From positions 124,001 through 188,000 of the forward strand of contig CBDBDS010000010.1 in assembly GCA_965203985.1 (NCBI GenBank): 64,000 nt of DNA, in the 5' to 3' direction. Both the position numbers and the translations under genes were made by a program. This DNA comes from Bin87 sp965203985 (lineage in GTDB: Bacteria; Chloroflexota; Dehalococcoidia; Lucifugimonadales; UBA3495). The notes beneath the pieces were generated by a model. That model had not been told where the DNA came from, ran no database searches, and was given only the letters and a program-made list of their open reading frames with translations. Position 1 is the stretch's first letter, and each line of letters begins with the position of its first letter. This document shows, in pieces, positions 35,139-43,242 of this stretch.

Positions 35139-37145
35139 ATGCCTGACTTTCAGCTGGTAGCGGATTTCGGCATGATGGGCGACCAGGAACAGGCCGTGCA
35201 TCGCCTTTCGGAGGGCGTGCGCGAGGGCTTGGGGTACCAAACCCTGCTGGGCGTGACCGGCAGCGGCAAGACTTTCACCATGGCAAATATCGTGCAGGAA
35301 GTGCAGCGGCCCACCATCGTCATCGCGCACAACAAGACGCTGGCCGCGCAGCTGGCGACGGAGTTCAAGGAGTTCTTCCCGCACAACGCCGTGGAATACT
35401 TCGTTTCCTACTACGATTACTACCAGCCGGAAGCGTACATCCCGCGCACCGACACGTACATCGAGAAGGACAGCAGCGTCAACGAAGAGCTGGATAAGTT
35501 GCGTCTGGCGTCCACGACCTCGCTGCTGACCCGGCGCGACACGCTGATAGTGGCCTCGGTGTCGTGCATCTACGGCTTGGGTGACCCGTCTGACTACTTC
35601 GAGATGGTGGCCCGGGTGGAAGTGGGCGAAGAGTACAACCGCCGAGCGTTGCTGCGTCAGCTGATCGACATGCAGTACGAGCGCAACGATACCGACCTGG
35701 CGCGGGGCCGGTTCACCGTGCGCGGAGACACCCTCGAGATCGTGCCGGCCTACGAAGAATTCGCCGTTCGGATCCAGTTCTTTGGGGATGAGGTAGAACG
35801 CATCCTGACCCTGGACACTCTGACCGGCGAGGTGCTAAACGAGCGCAGCGAATTTTCCATCTACCCGGCGAAACACTTCGTGACCAGCCGGGAGAAGCTG
35901 GACGCGGCGCTGATCGACATCGACGCTGAGATGAAAGAGCGGGTGGACTGGCTGCGGCAGGAGGGCAAGCTGCTGGAAGCGCAGCGGCTGGAGCAGCGCA
36001 CCCGGTACGACATGGAGATGCTGGACGAGACCGGGTTCTGCGCCGGCGTGGAGAACTACGCCCGGCACCTGTCGCGGCGGCCGGCCGGCAGCCCGCCCTG
36101 GACCCTGCTGGACTACTTTCCCGACGACTTTCTGATGTTCGTCGATGAATCCCACATGACATTGCCCCAAGTGCGCGGAATGTACAACGGCGACATCTCG
36201 CGCAAGACCACTTTGGTGGAGTTCGGGTTCCGCCTGCCGTCGGCTTTGGACAACCGGCCGCTGCATTTCCAGGAATTCGAGGAACACATCAACCAGGTGG
36301 TGTACGTATCGGCGACGCCGGGGCCGCTGGAACTGGAGCGCACCAGCACCATCGTAGAGCAGGTGATCCGGCCCACGGGGCTGCTGGACCCCACCATTGA
36401 GGTAAAACCCACGGACGGCCAGATCGACGACCTGCTGCAAGAGATCCGCAGTCGCGTGCAGCAACAGGAACGGGTGCTGGTGACCACGCTGACCAAGCGC
36501 ATGGCGGAAGAACTGGCCGATTACTTGTCGGAGGCCGGGATCCGGAACCACTACCTGCACTCGGACATCGAAACGCTGAACCGGGTGGAGATCCTGCGCG
36601 ACCTGCGGCTGGGCATCTACGACGTGGTGGTTGGCATCAACCTGCTCAGGGAGGGCCTGGACCTGCCTGAGGTCAGCCTGGTAGCGATTCTGGACGCGGA
36701 CAAGGAGGGGTACTTGCGGTCGACCACGTCGCTGATCCAGACTGTGGGCAGGGCCGCGCGCCACGCTTCAGGGCACGTGATCATGTACGCCGACCGGGTT
36801 ACCGACTCGATGCAGAACGCCATCGACGAGACCTATCGCCGGCGAGCGATCCAGGGAGCGCACAACGAGCGCCACGGCATCGAGCCGCAGTCGATCCACA
36901 AGGCCGTGCGGGACATTACCGAGGGCCTGCGCGGCGTCGCCGAGACCAAAGCCTCCTACCAGGTGGCGCGGGAAGAAATGTCGCGGGACGACATGTACCG
37001 GGTGATCAAGGACCTGGAGTTCCAGATGAAAGAAGCCGCCCGCTCCCTGGAGTTCGAGAAGGCGGCACACCTGCGGGACGAGATGCTCGAACTGAAGAAG
37101 ATCATCGTCACCGAGGAGAAGATGATGGCCGTTGCCGGTGCCTAA
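35139..37145 (+). CDS. uvrB: Excinuclease ABC subunit UvrB
   Basis: UvrB is the damage-verifying helicase-like subunit of nucleotide excision repair. The 668-aa protein has Walker A GVTGSGKT at residues 38-45, and YYDYYQPEAYIP (beta hairpin that clamps DNA). It also has a DESH Walker B, the LREGLDLPEVSLVAILDADKEG helicase motif and a C-terminal UVR motif (FEKAAHLRDEM) for UvrC binding. GGAGG precedes the ATG. All functional segments are intact. Confidence 0.97.
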   Translation: MPDFQLVADFGMMGDQEQAVHRLSEGVREGLGYQTLLGVTGSGKTFTMANIVQEVQRPTIVIAHNKTLAAQLATEFKEFFPHNAVEYFVSYYDYYQPEAYIPRTDTYIEKDSSVNEELDKLRLASTTSLLTRRDTLIVASVSCIYGLGDPSDYFEMVARVEVGEEYNRRALLRQLIDMQYERNDTDLARGRFTVRGDTLEIVPAYEEFAVRIQFFGDEVERILTLDTLTGEVLNERSEFSIYPAKHFVTSREKLDAALIDIDAEMKERVDWLRQEGKLLEAQRLEQRTRYDMEMLDETGFCAGVENYARHLSRRPAGSPPWTLLDYFPDDFLMFVDESHMTLPQVRGMYNGDISRKTTLVEFGFRLPSALDNRPLHFQEFEEHINQVVYVSATPGPLELERTSTIVEQVIRPTGLLDPTIEVKPTDGQIDDLLQEIRSRVQQQERVLVTTLTKRMAEELADYLSEAGIRNHYLHSDIETLNRVEILRDLRLGIYDVVVGINLLREGLDLPEVSLVAILDADKEGYLRSTTSLIQTVGRAARHASGHVIMYADRVTDSMQNAIDETYRRRAIQGAHNERHGIEPQSIHKAVRDITEGLRGVAETKASYQVAREEMSRDDMYRVIKDLEFQMKEAARSLEFEKAAHLRDEMLELKKIIVTEEKMMAVAGA

Positions 37146-37191
37146 TCCTACCAGCGCCGGGCCAGATTGTAGATGAACCTCTCCGTCCGCC

Positions 37192-38061
37192 TCACGCCGG
37201 CAAGTGACCGTTCACGTATTCATGCAGTTCCGTCAGCACGGCGGCGTTTTCTTCCAGGGTGAACTCGTCCACCAGGTAGTCGTGCTCGCCGCTCACGCCG
37301 CTGACGGCCCCGGCGTCCACGAGGAACCGGATGCAATCAGCATCGGTGTCCACGTCGGGGAGCAGGTTGCGGCCGACTTCCAGGGACAGGGCGGCCACCA
37401 AACCGTACCCGCCCCAGTTGGAAGTGCTGGATATGATCAGACGGTCGCATCCCACCACGGCGGGGTGGTCGGGAAGCTGGTCGGCTCCGGCGACCACGTC
37501 GGCCAGATTGCCCATGCCGATCTCGTTGCCGCCGTCGCCGATGCCGACGGACGGAAGACCCCGGCCGAAAAGCTGGTCGATACGGGCGGTCTGCGGTGAG
37601 ATGTCGCGGCCGCGCATGTTGCGGTAGATACCATCGGCGTCGGGCGAGCAGCGCTCTATGGAGATCACCAGGGCGGGCTGGAATTCATCGACGATGCCCG
37701 AAACAAACCCACCGTTGCCGGCTGCGTCGGCGGAGATGGGGAAGTCGACCACGCGCGACGGGTCCCCCGCGTGACCCAGCCATGAGGACATCATGCCGGC
37801 CACCGGCGCGTCGGCCAGGTGAACCACGGTATGCCCCAGGCTCCGCACCGCGTTGCCGATGGCGAAGGCTCCGGGCGGGCCGTCTGTCTCCGGCGCGTCG
37901 CTCATCAGGATGTAGAAGCCCGTGGTGATGATCACAGGTCCGGGATGATCCAGCACGTAACGGGCGGCCTGACCGCAGAAGTCGGCCGGCACGTGGGGCC
38001 GAAGCGCGTTGATGCCACGCCGGTCGTGGTCGAGAATGATGTCTTCGATGGTGCGCGTCAT
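37192..38061 (-). CDS. DUF4392 protein, D-glutamate cyclase-type
   Basis: A 289-aa protein of the DUF4392 family. It has VIITTGFYI, GIGDGGNEIGMGNL and SNWGGYGLVAALSLE. In vertebrates the DUF4392 domain forms the C-terminal part of mitochondrial D-glutamate cyclase (DGLUCY), which turns D-glutamate to 5-oxo-D-proline. The next gene upstream, 12 bases away, encodes the other half of that protein (DUF1445). An acidic amino acid or hydroxy acid lyase role is inferred. Confidence 0.82.
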   Translation of the reverse strand: MTRTIEDIILDHDRRGINALRPHVPADFCGQAARYVLDHPGPVIITTGFYILMSDAPETDGPPGAFAIGNAVRSLGHTVVHLADAPVAGMMSSWLGHAGDPSRVVDFPISADAAGNGGFVSGIVDEFQPALVISIERCSPDADGIYRNMRGRDISPQTARIDQLFGRGLPSVGIGDGGNEIGMGNLADVVAGADQLPDHPAVVGCDRLIISSTSNWGGYGLVAALSLEVGRNLLPDVDTDADCIRFLVDAGAVSGVSGEHDYLVDEFTLEENAAVLTELHEYVNGHLPA

Positions 38062-38073
38062 GATGCTCCGTGG

Positions 38074-38871
38074 TCAGATTACAGCGTAGTCGGAGTCGCG
38101 GCGGTCGGTGATGAACATCTTGCCGGGGGCGTGGGTGATCATCAGCGGCGGCTTGCAGTTGAGGGCGACGGCCTGCGGCGTAACCCCGCAGGCCCAGAAG
38201 ACGGGGGTCTCGCCGGGCTTGATTTCTACCGCGTCGCCGAACTCGGGGGCGTTGATATCGCGGATGCCGATGGCGTCCGGGTCGCCGATGTGGACCGGAG
38301 CGCCGTGGGTGTCGGGGAACCGGGAGGTCACCTGCACCGCGCGGACGATCTGCTCGCGCGGGATGGGGCGCATGCTCACCACCATGGGGCCGGAGAACAT
38401 GCCGGCCGGCCTGGTGGCAATGTTGGTGATGTACATCGGCACGTTGCTGCCTGCTTCCTGGTGTCGCAGGGGAATGCCGGAGTCGGCCATGGCGGACTCA
38501 AAGGAGAAACTGCAACCGAGGAGGAACGACACCAGATCGTCACGCCACACGTCTGCCACCGACGCCAACTCAGCGACCATTTCCCCGTTCTCGTAGATGC
38601 GGTAGGCGGGAACGTCGGTGCTGATGTCCGCGCCCGGAGCCGTGAACGTCGGCTCGACGGAGCCGGGCTCGATGACTTCCAACAGCGGGCACGGTTGCGG
38701 GTTGCGCTGGCAGAACAGCAGGAAATCGAACGCCAGGTCCCGGGGCAGAACCGCAAGATTGGCCTGCACGTGCCCATTGGCCAGGCCGGAGGTGACGCCG
38801 CCGTATTCTCCGGCGCGGATAATCCGGCGCAGTTCGGCGGGTTGCGTGGGGAGCATCGTTGCGGTGGTCAT
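38074..38871 (-). CDS. DUF1445 putative hydro-lyase
   Basis: A 265-aa member of the DUF1445 (YcsI-like putative hydro-lyase) family, with DFLLFCQRNPQPCPLLEV, TDVPAYRIYENGE, FLLGCSFSFESAM and a closing VFWACGVTPQ...THAPGKMFITD. The same domain forms the N-terminal half of D-glutamate cyclase in animals. It is co-oriented with, and 12 bases before, the DUF4392 gene. Confidence 0.88.
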   Translation of the reverse strand: MTTATMLPTQPAELRRIIRAGEYGGVTSGLANGHVQANLAVLPRDLAFDFLLFCQRNPQPCPLLEVIEPGSVEPTFTAPGADISTDVPAYRIYENGEMVAELASVADVWRDDLVSFLLGCSFSFESAMADSGIPLRHQEAGSNVPMYITNIATRPAGMFSGPMVVSMRPIPREQIVRAVQVTSRFPDTHGAPVHIGDPDAIGIRDINAPEFGDAVEIKPGETPVFWACGVTPQAVALNCKPPLMITHAPGKMFITDRRDSDYAVI

Positions 38872-38916
38872 GGTTGGTCTCCAGTGGGGACGGCGGGTTG
38901 GATGGGCCGCTTCTTA

Positions 38917-38973
38917 TGCTAGAATTGCGCCGTTCATTGCAATGAATGATAGACAGGCGCAATGATAGACAGG
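38917..38973 (+). promoter_or_regulatory. Promoter with palindrome and direct repeat before the response regulator
   Basis: TGCTAGAAT (38917-38925) is an extended -10 element. Starting about 8 bases downstream of it is the perfect 14-bp palindrome TTCATTGCAATGAA (38933-38946), overlapping the expected transcription start. Then comes the 13-bp direct repeat AATGATAGACAGG at 38945-38957 and 38961-38973, with a 16-base period. This is a strong candidate operator for self-regulation. Confidence 0.55.
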
Positions 38974-39039
38974 TGACCGGCCAGCGTCAATTTCGCCTCG
39001 GGGTCACCGGCGAACCACTCCAGCAGTCAGGATGCCGGT

Positions 39040-39714
39040 TTGTATAGCGTGTTTTTGCTCACCCGTCCCGGTGATGCGATGACGTCCCTGGCGGGCCAGA
39101 TCGACCGCGCCGGCTTGTCGTGCCGGGCGGGCAGCGACGTGCTGGAGCTTGAAGACGTCGCGCACACGGACAAGTTGGACGTGGTGCTGCTGGATCTGGC
39201 GGCGGTGGGGATTGGCGCACAATCGGTAATCGAGCGCGTGAGCCAGTTGTCGCTGCCGACGCTGCTGGTGATGGACGAGACCGCCATCGGGCAGTACGAT
39301 CCGGCGATCAATCCCGACGACTTCATCGTGGCGCCCCTGGCTCCCGCCGAACTGGTCGCCCGCGTCGGCCAGATCGTGTACCGGCGCGACGGACGCGGCG
39401 GTGAGCAGTTGATCCGGGTGGGGGAGTTGACCATCGACCTACAGAGCTACGAGGTCACGATGGCCGGCCGGCGGATCTCGCTGACCTACAAGGAATTCCA
39501 GCTGCTCACTCTGTTGGCGTCCAATCCGGGCCGGGTGTACACGCGGGAGGCGCTGCTGAACCAGGTCTGGGGATACGATTACCTGGGCGGGACGCGCACG
39601 GTAGACGTGCACATCCGGCGGCTGCGCTCCAAGGTGGAGGACCCGGACCACCTCTTCGTGGAAACGATCTGGAACGTTGGCTACCGTTTCCGGGACGTTG
39701 CATCCGAGGCGTAA
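39040..39714 (+). CDS. OmpR/PhoB-type response regulator with degenerate receiver
   Basis: A 224-aa protein with a receiver-like domain (1-115) and a winged-helix DNA-binding domain (about 125-220: LTYKEFQLLTLLASNPGRVY, RTVDVHIRRLRSKV, VGYRF). The phosphoacceptor position is kept (Asp52 in VVLLDLA), but the N-terminal acidic pair is replaced (VFLLTRPGD) and the conserved lysine is alanine (IVAPL). Phosphorylation control is therefore doubtful. The start is TTG at 39040 after AGGA, or GTG at 39049. No histidine kinase gene is nearby. Confidence 0.85.
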   Translation: MYSVFLLTRPGDAMTSLAGQIDRAGLSCRAGSDVLELEDVAHTDKLDVVLLDLAAVGIGAQSVIERVSQLSLPTLLVMDETAIGQYDPAINPDDFIVAPLAPAELVARVGQIVYRRDGRGGEQLIRVGELTIDLQSYEVTMAGRRISLTYKEFQLLTLLASNPGRVYTREALLNQVWGYDYLGGTRTVDVHIRRLRSKVEDPDHLFVETIWNVGYRFRDVASEA

Positions 39715-39756
39715 TGCGCGCTTCCGAGGGATGGTGTCGCCGCCATCCCGGGCGAA

Positions 39757-42321
39757 TCAGTCGCTGATGTTGTCCTGAAAGCGGGCCAGGAATCGATCCC
39801 GTTCGGCCACGATGCCGGCGTGCTTCGGGTCGGTCAAGTCCGGGTCGGCGTCGAGGATGGCGGTGGCTTCCTGGCGGGCCAAGGCCATCAGGTCCTGGTC
39901 GAACACGTTGGCGATGCGGAGCATGGTCTGGTCGCCGCTCTGGGTGGTGCCGAAGATGTCGCCCTCGTGACGCATCTGCAAGTCAATCTCGGCTAGCTTG
40001 AAACCGTCGAGGTTGTTTTCCAGCGCTGACAACCGTTCCCGCGCACGCTCCGATTCCGACTCGGACATGAGCAGGCAGTAGCTGCGGTGTTCTCCCCGGC
40101 CGACCCGGCCGCGGAACTGGTGCAGTTGGGCCAGCCCGAAACGGTCGGCGCCGTCGATCATCATCACCGTAGCGTTGGGCACGTCGATGCCAACCTCGAC
40201 CACGGCGGTGGCGACCAGCACGTCCAACTCGCCGTCGCGAAACTGCCGCATCACCTTGTCCTTATCGCGGGATGACAGGCGCCCGTGCAGCAGTCCGAGC
40301 TTGAGGTCGGGGAACACCTCGCTGGACAAGCGTTTGTGTTCCTCGGTGGCGGCTCGAACATCGAGGTTGTCCGATTCCTCAACCAGCGGGCAGATGATGA
40401 ACGCCTGGCGGCCGGTTTCCACCTGCTGCCGCACGAAACCGTAGGCGGCGCCGCGCTTGTCTTCGGGCACGAGCCGGGTGAGGATGTCCTGCCGGCCCGG
40501 AGGCAACTCGTCGATTGTAGATACGTCCAGATCGCCATAGAGGGTGAGTTGCAACGTGCGGGGGATGGGTGTGGCGGACATCATCAGGGCGTGGGGCTGC
40601 TCCGGGCCGGCGCCCCGCAGGGCAGTGCGTTGAGCCACACCAAAACGGTGCTGCTCGTCGGTGATGGCCAGGGCCAGGTTGGGCAGTTCGACGCCGTCCT
40701 GGATTAGCGCGTGGGTACCAATCAGCAGGTCCAGGTGGCCTTCGGACGCCAGGCGCAGCACCTCCCGTCGAGGCGCGGCGCGAGTGCTGCCGGTGAGCAG
40801 GCCCACAGTGAAGGGACGGCGCAGGCTGGGCAGGTACGCCGAGAAGACGTTGGGCTGTTGCAACGGCTGCTCGAAACTCGAGAGGAGACGCCCGAGCGTA
40901 GCGAAGTGCTGCTCAGACAGCACCTCGGTTGGCGCCATTAGTGCCGACTGGCGATGGTCGGATGCGGCCGCCAGAATCGCGGTCAACGCGACCAGCGTTT
41001 TTCCGCTACCCACTTCACCCTGCAACAAGCGGCTCATGGGCGGCGTGCCGCGAGCCATGTCGGCGAGGATTTCGCCGATGCAGCGTACCTGCGCCCTGGT
41101 GGGAGTGAAGGGCAGTTCGGACAGGAACCCGTCAACGGCCGCGCCGCTGTACTGGACCGGGATCCCAATGGCGTCGCGCTCGCGATGGCGTCGGCGGCCC
41201 AGGATCGACATCTGGAAGGCCAGGATTTCGTCGAAGGCCAGGCGGCGGCGCGCCCGGTCGGCTTGGAGGAGGTCCGACGGATAGTGAGCTTCACAAATGG
41301 CCTGCTGGAGCCCGACTAGCTGAGTTCGCGCCAGGGTGGCCTCGGGCATGGTTTCCTCGACGCCGCCCAGGAACCGTTCCAGCGCGCGCCAGGTGAGGCT
41401 CCGCAGGTTGCGCGCGGTCATGCCCTGGGTCAATCGGTACACCGGCGTGATGCGTCCGGCGTTCAGGGGCGGCGCGGATTCGGTTACGACGTCGTACTCA
41501 GGTGAGTTGATGGTCAACCGCCCACGATAAACCTCGGCCTTGCCGTGCACGACCATCGTGCTGCCGGACCGTAAAGTGCGAGCCAGAAACCCCTGCCCGA
41601 ACCATTGCAGGTCGATGGCGCCGGTGTCGTCCCGCAGCGTGCCCTCGGCCAATTGCAACCTCCGCTGGCCAACGTTGGTGGAGCGGATATTCACCAACTC
41701 GCCTTCCAGGGTGAAGGTTCCTCCTGCGTAGATGTCGGCGATGCTGGTGACTTCGGCCCGATCATCGTACCGGCGCGGGAACGTGTAGAGCAGGTTGCGA
41801 ACCGTGCCGGCTCCCAGCGACTCCAGCCGCTGCACGGTCCGGGCGTCCATGCGCCGAACTGCGGAGACAGGATCGTCCGGGTCGCCTGGGTTGGCGCCGA
41901 GCCGAGGGGCGGCGTGCTGCCGCCGGCGCACACGTACGTGCCGGAATGCGGCTGCGGGGTCGAAGAGGTGAGTTTCGGCGGCAGGATCGAATGCGGCCGG
42001 GTCATCCGGTGCAGTCGGTGGCGGGATTTCCTGCTCAGGAACGGGCGGGTCGGTCTCACCGGCCAGGACGCTGCGCCAGGCCGAAACCCATTGGCGGCGC
42101 CGTTCCTGGGGGAGATCGCGGTATGGGGCCGAAATCAGCGTTGCGACGCGTTCGGGATGGTCGTCGAGAAAGGCCCGTAGCTCGGGTTCCCAGCGCTCGA
42201 TGAAACGGCGGATGCCGCCGCTCACGGCATTGTCGCCGAAGCCCTTGTGCTCCTCGAGGGCAAGGATTTTTGCGAAGGCGTCGCGCCAAACGGGAACGGT
42301 TTCGCCGCGGTGCGTGTCCAT
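39757..42321 (-). CDS. recG: ATP-dependent DNA helicase RecG
   Basis: RecG remodels stalled forks and Holliday junctions. The 854-aa protein has an N-terminal extension of about 150 residues, an OB-fold wedge domain (about 190-300, LEGELVNIRSTNVGQRRL), Walker A LLQGEVGSGKT, a DEQHRFG box, PHALMMSATPIPRTL and the C-terminal TAVVEVGIDVPNATVM and QLHQFRGRVGRG motifs. It lies behind fakA and the DegV gene, as in many Gram-positive genomes. Confidence 0.96.
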   Translation of the reverse strand: MDTHRGETVPVWRDAFAKILALEEHKGFGDNAVSGGIRRFIERWEPELRAFLDDHPERVATLISAPYRDLPQERRRQWVSAWRSVLAGETDPPVPEQEIPPPTAPDDPAAFDPAAETHLFDPAAAFRHVRVRRRQHAAPRLGANPGDPDDPVSAVRRMDARTVQRLESLGAGTVRNLLYTFPRRYDDRAEVTSIADIYAGGTFTLEGELVNIRSTNVGQRRLQLAEGTLRDDTGAIDLQWFGQGFLARTLRSGSTMVVHGKAEVYRGRLTINSPEYDVVTESAPPLNAGRITPVYRLTQGMTARNLRSLTWRALERFLGGVEETMPEATLARTQLVGLQQAICEAHYPSDLLQADRARRRLAFDEILAFQMSILGRRRHRERDAIGIPVQYSGAAVDGFLSELPFTPTRAQVRCIGEILADMARGTPPMSRLLQGEVGSGKTLVALTAILAAASDHRQSALMAPTEVLSEQHFATLGRLLSSFEQPLQQPNVFSAYLPSLRRPFTVGLLTGSTRAAPRREVLRLASEGHLDLLIGTHALIQDGVELPNLALAITDEQHRFGVAQRTALRGAGPEQPHALMMSATPIPRTLQLTLYGDLDVSTIDELPPGRQDILTRLVPEDKRGAAYGFVRQQVETGRQAFIICPLVEESDNLDVRAATEEHKRLSSEVFPDLKLGLLHGRLSSRDKDKVMRQFRDGELDVLVATAVVEVGIDVPNATVMMIDGADRFGLAQLHQFRGRVGRGEHRSYCLLMSESESERARERLSALENNLDGFKLAEIDLQMRHEGDIFGTTQSGDQTMLRIANVFDQDLMALARQEATAILDADPDLTDPKHAGIVAERDRFLARFQDNISD

Positions 42322-42371
42322 TCACCCGACTCCGTGCGGAGCCCGTTCGTGTTCGGGGCCGCCGGCGGCCA

Positions 42372-43205
42372 TCAAGGGAGAGTAGACACCGCCACCGCGC
42401 CCGGGCCGATGTGGGTTCCGATGGCCGAACCGACCTGCAGGGTGTAGGTGTTTTCAGGATCCACCAGGTCGGACAGGCGGTTGCGAATCTCTTCGGCCGG
42501 GCCGGCGTCGGTGGTGTAGGCGACGGCTAGCTTGGAGGCCGGGCCCTGTTCGCGCACCAGTTCCTCAAGACGTTGCAGCCCGCGCCGAAGGTTGCGGGGG
42601 CGGTCGACGGGCAGAACCTCGCCGTCGGCTACCTTGAGGATCGGCTTCACCTTGAGCAGAGACCCCATGAACGCCTGGGCCTTGCCGATCCGGCCGCCCT
42701 TCTGCAGGTATTCCAGCGTGTCCACCATGGCGAACCCATAGCTTCGACCCGCGCGAGTCTGGGCGGCCGAAACGACGGAATCCAGGGTTGCGTCGCTTGC
42801 GGCGGCATCCTCGGCGGCGGCGATTACCTGGAGCATGTGCCCGACGGAAGCAGTGCCGGAGTCGATGATGGTCACCGCGCCGTCATCGAATTGGGACGCA
42901 GCCTGCGCCGCGGAGTTATAGGTGCCGCTGAGTTGTCTGGCCACGGTGATACACACGACCTGATCGCCGGCCGAGACCAAGGGTTCCATCGCGCCGGTGA
43001 AGTCGCCGGGAGTGGGCTGGGAGGTGCTCGGCAGTTGAGGCGAGGACTGGAGGCGAGCGTAGAACTGGGTGGGATTGATGTCGATGCCCTGGCGAAACGA
43101 CTCCTCGCCGAACAGGACATAGGCGGGAACGGTGGAGATTCCGAATTGTGCGACGGTTTCCCGGGCAATGTCGCAGGTACTGTCGGTGATGATCTTAATG
43201 GCCAT
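42372..43205 (-). CDS. DegV family fatty acid-binding protein (FakB-like)
   Basis: DegV/FakB proteins bind a fatty acid and present it to the kinase FakA. The 277-aa protein starts IKIITDSTCDIARE, has PSTSQPTPGDF (the lipid-binding SQP segment), ARQLSGTYNSA and the C-terminal SAIGTHIGPGAVAV. The ATG at 43205 follows AGGAG; the 35 residues upstream of it are not conserved. It lies 37 bases downstream of the FakA-like gene, which supports a fatty acid kinase pair. Confidence 0.9.
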   Translation of the reverse strand: MAIKIITDSTCDIARETVAQFGISTVPAYVLFGEESFRQGIDINPTQFYARLQSSPQLPSTSQPTPGDFTGAMEPLVSAGDQVVCITVARQLSGTYNSAAQAASQFDDGAVTIIDSGTASVGHMLQVIAAAEDAAASDATLDSVVSAAQTRAGRSYGFAMVDTLEYLQKGGRIGKAQAFMGSLLKVKPILKVADGEVLPVDRPRNLRRGLQRLEELVREQGPASKLAVAYTTDAGPAEEIRNRLSDLVDPENTYTLQVGSAIGTHIGPGAVAVSTLP

Positions 43206-43242
43206 TCGGTGCGCTCCTTCGCCGGTTCGCGACTGGGTTGAG

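Noticed and set aside
39757..42321. Shadow frames over recG that could suggest overlapping genes
   Set aside because: All are short and alternative-frame, without start signals or family features.
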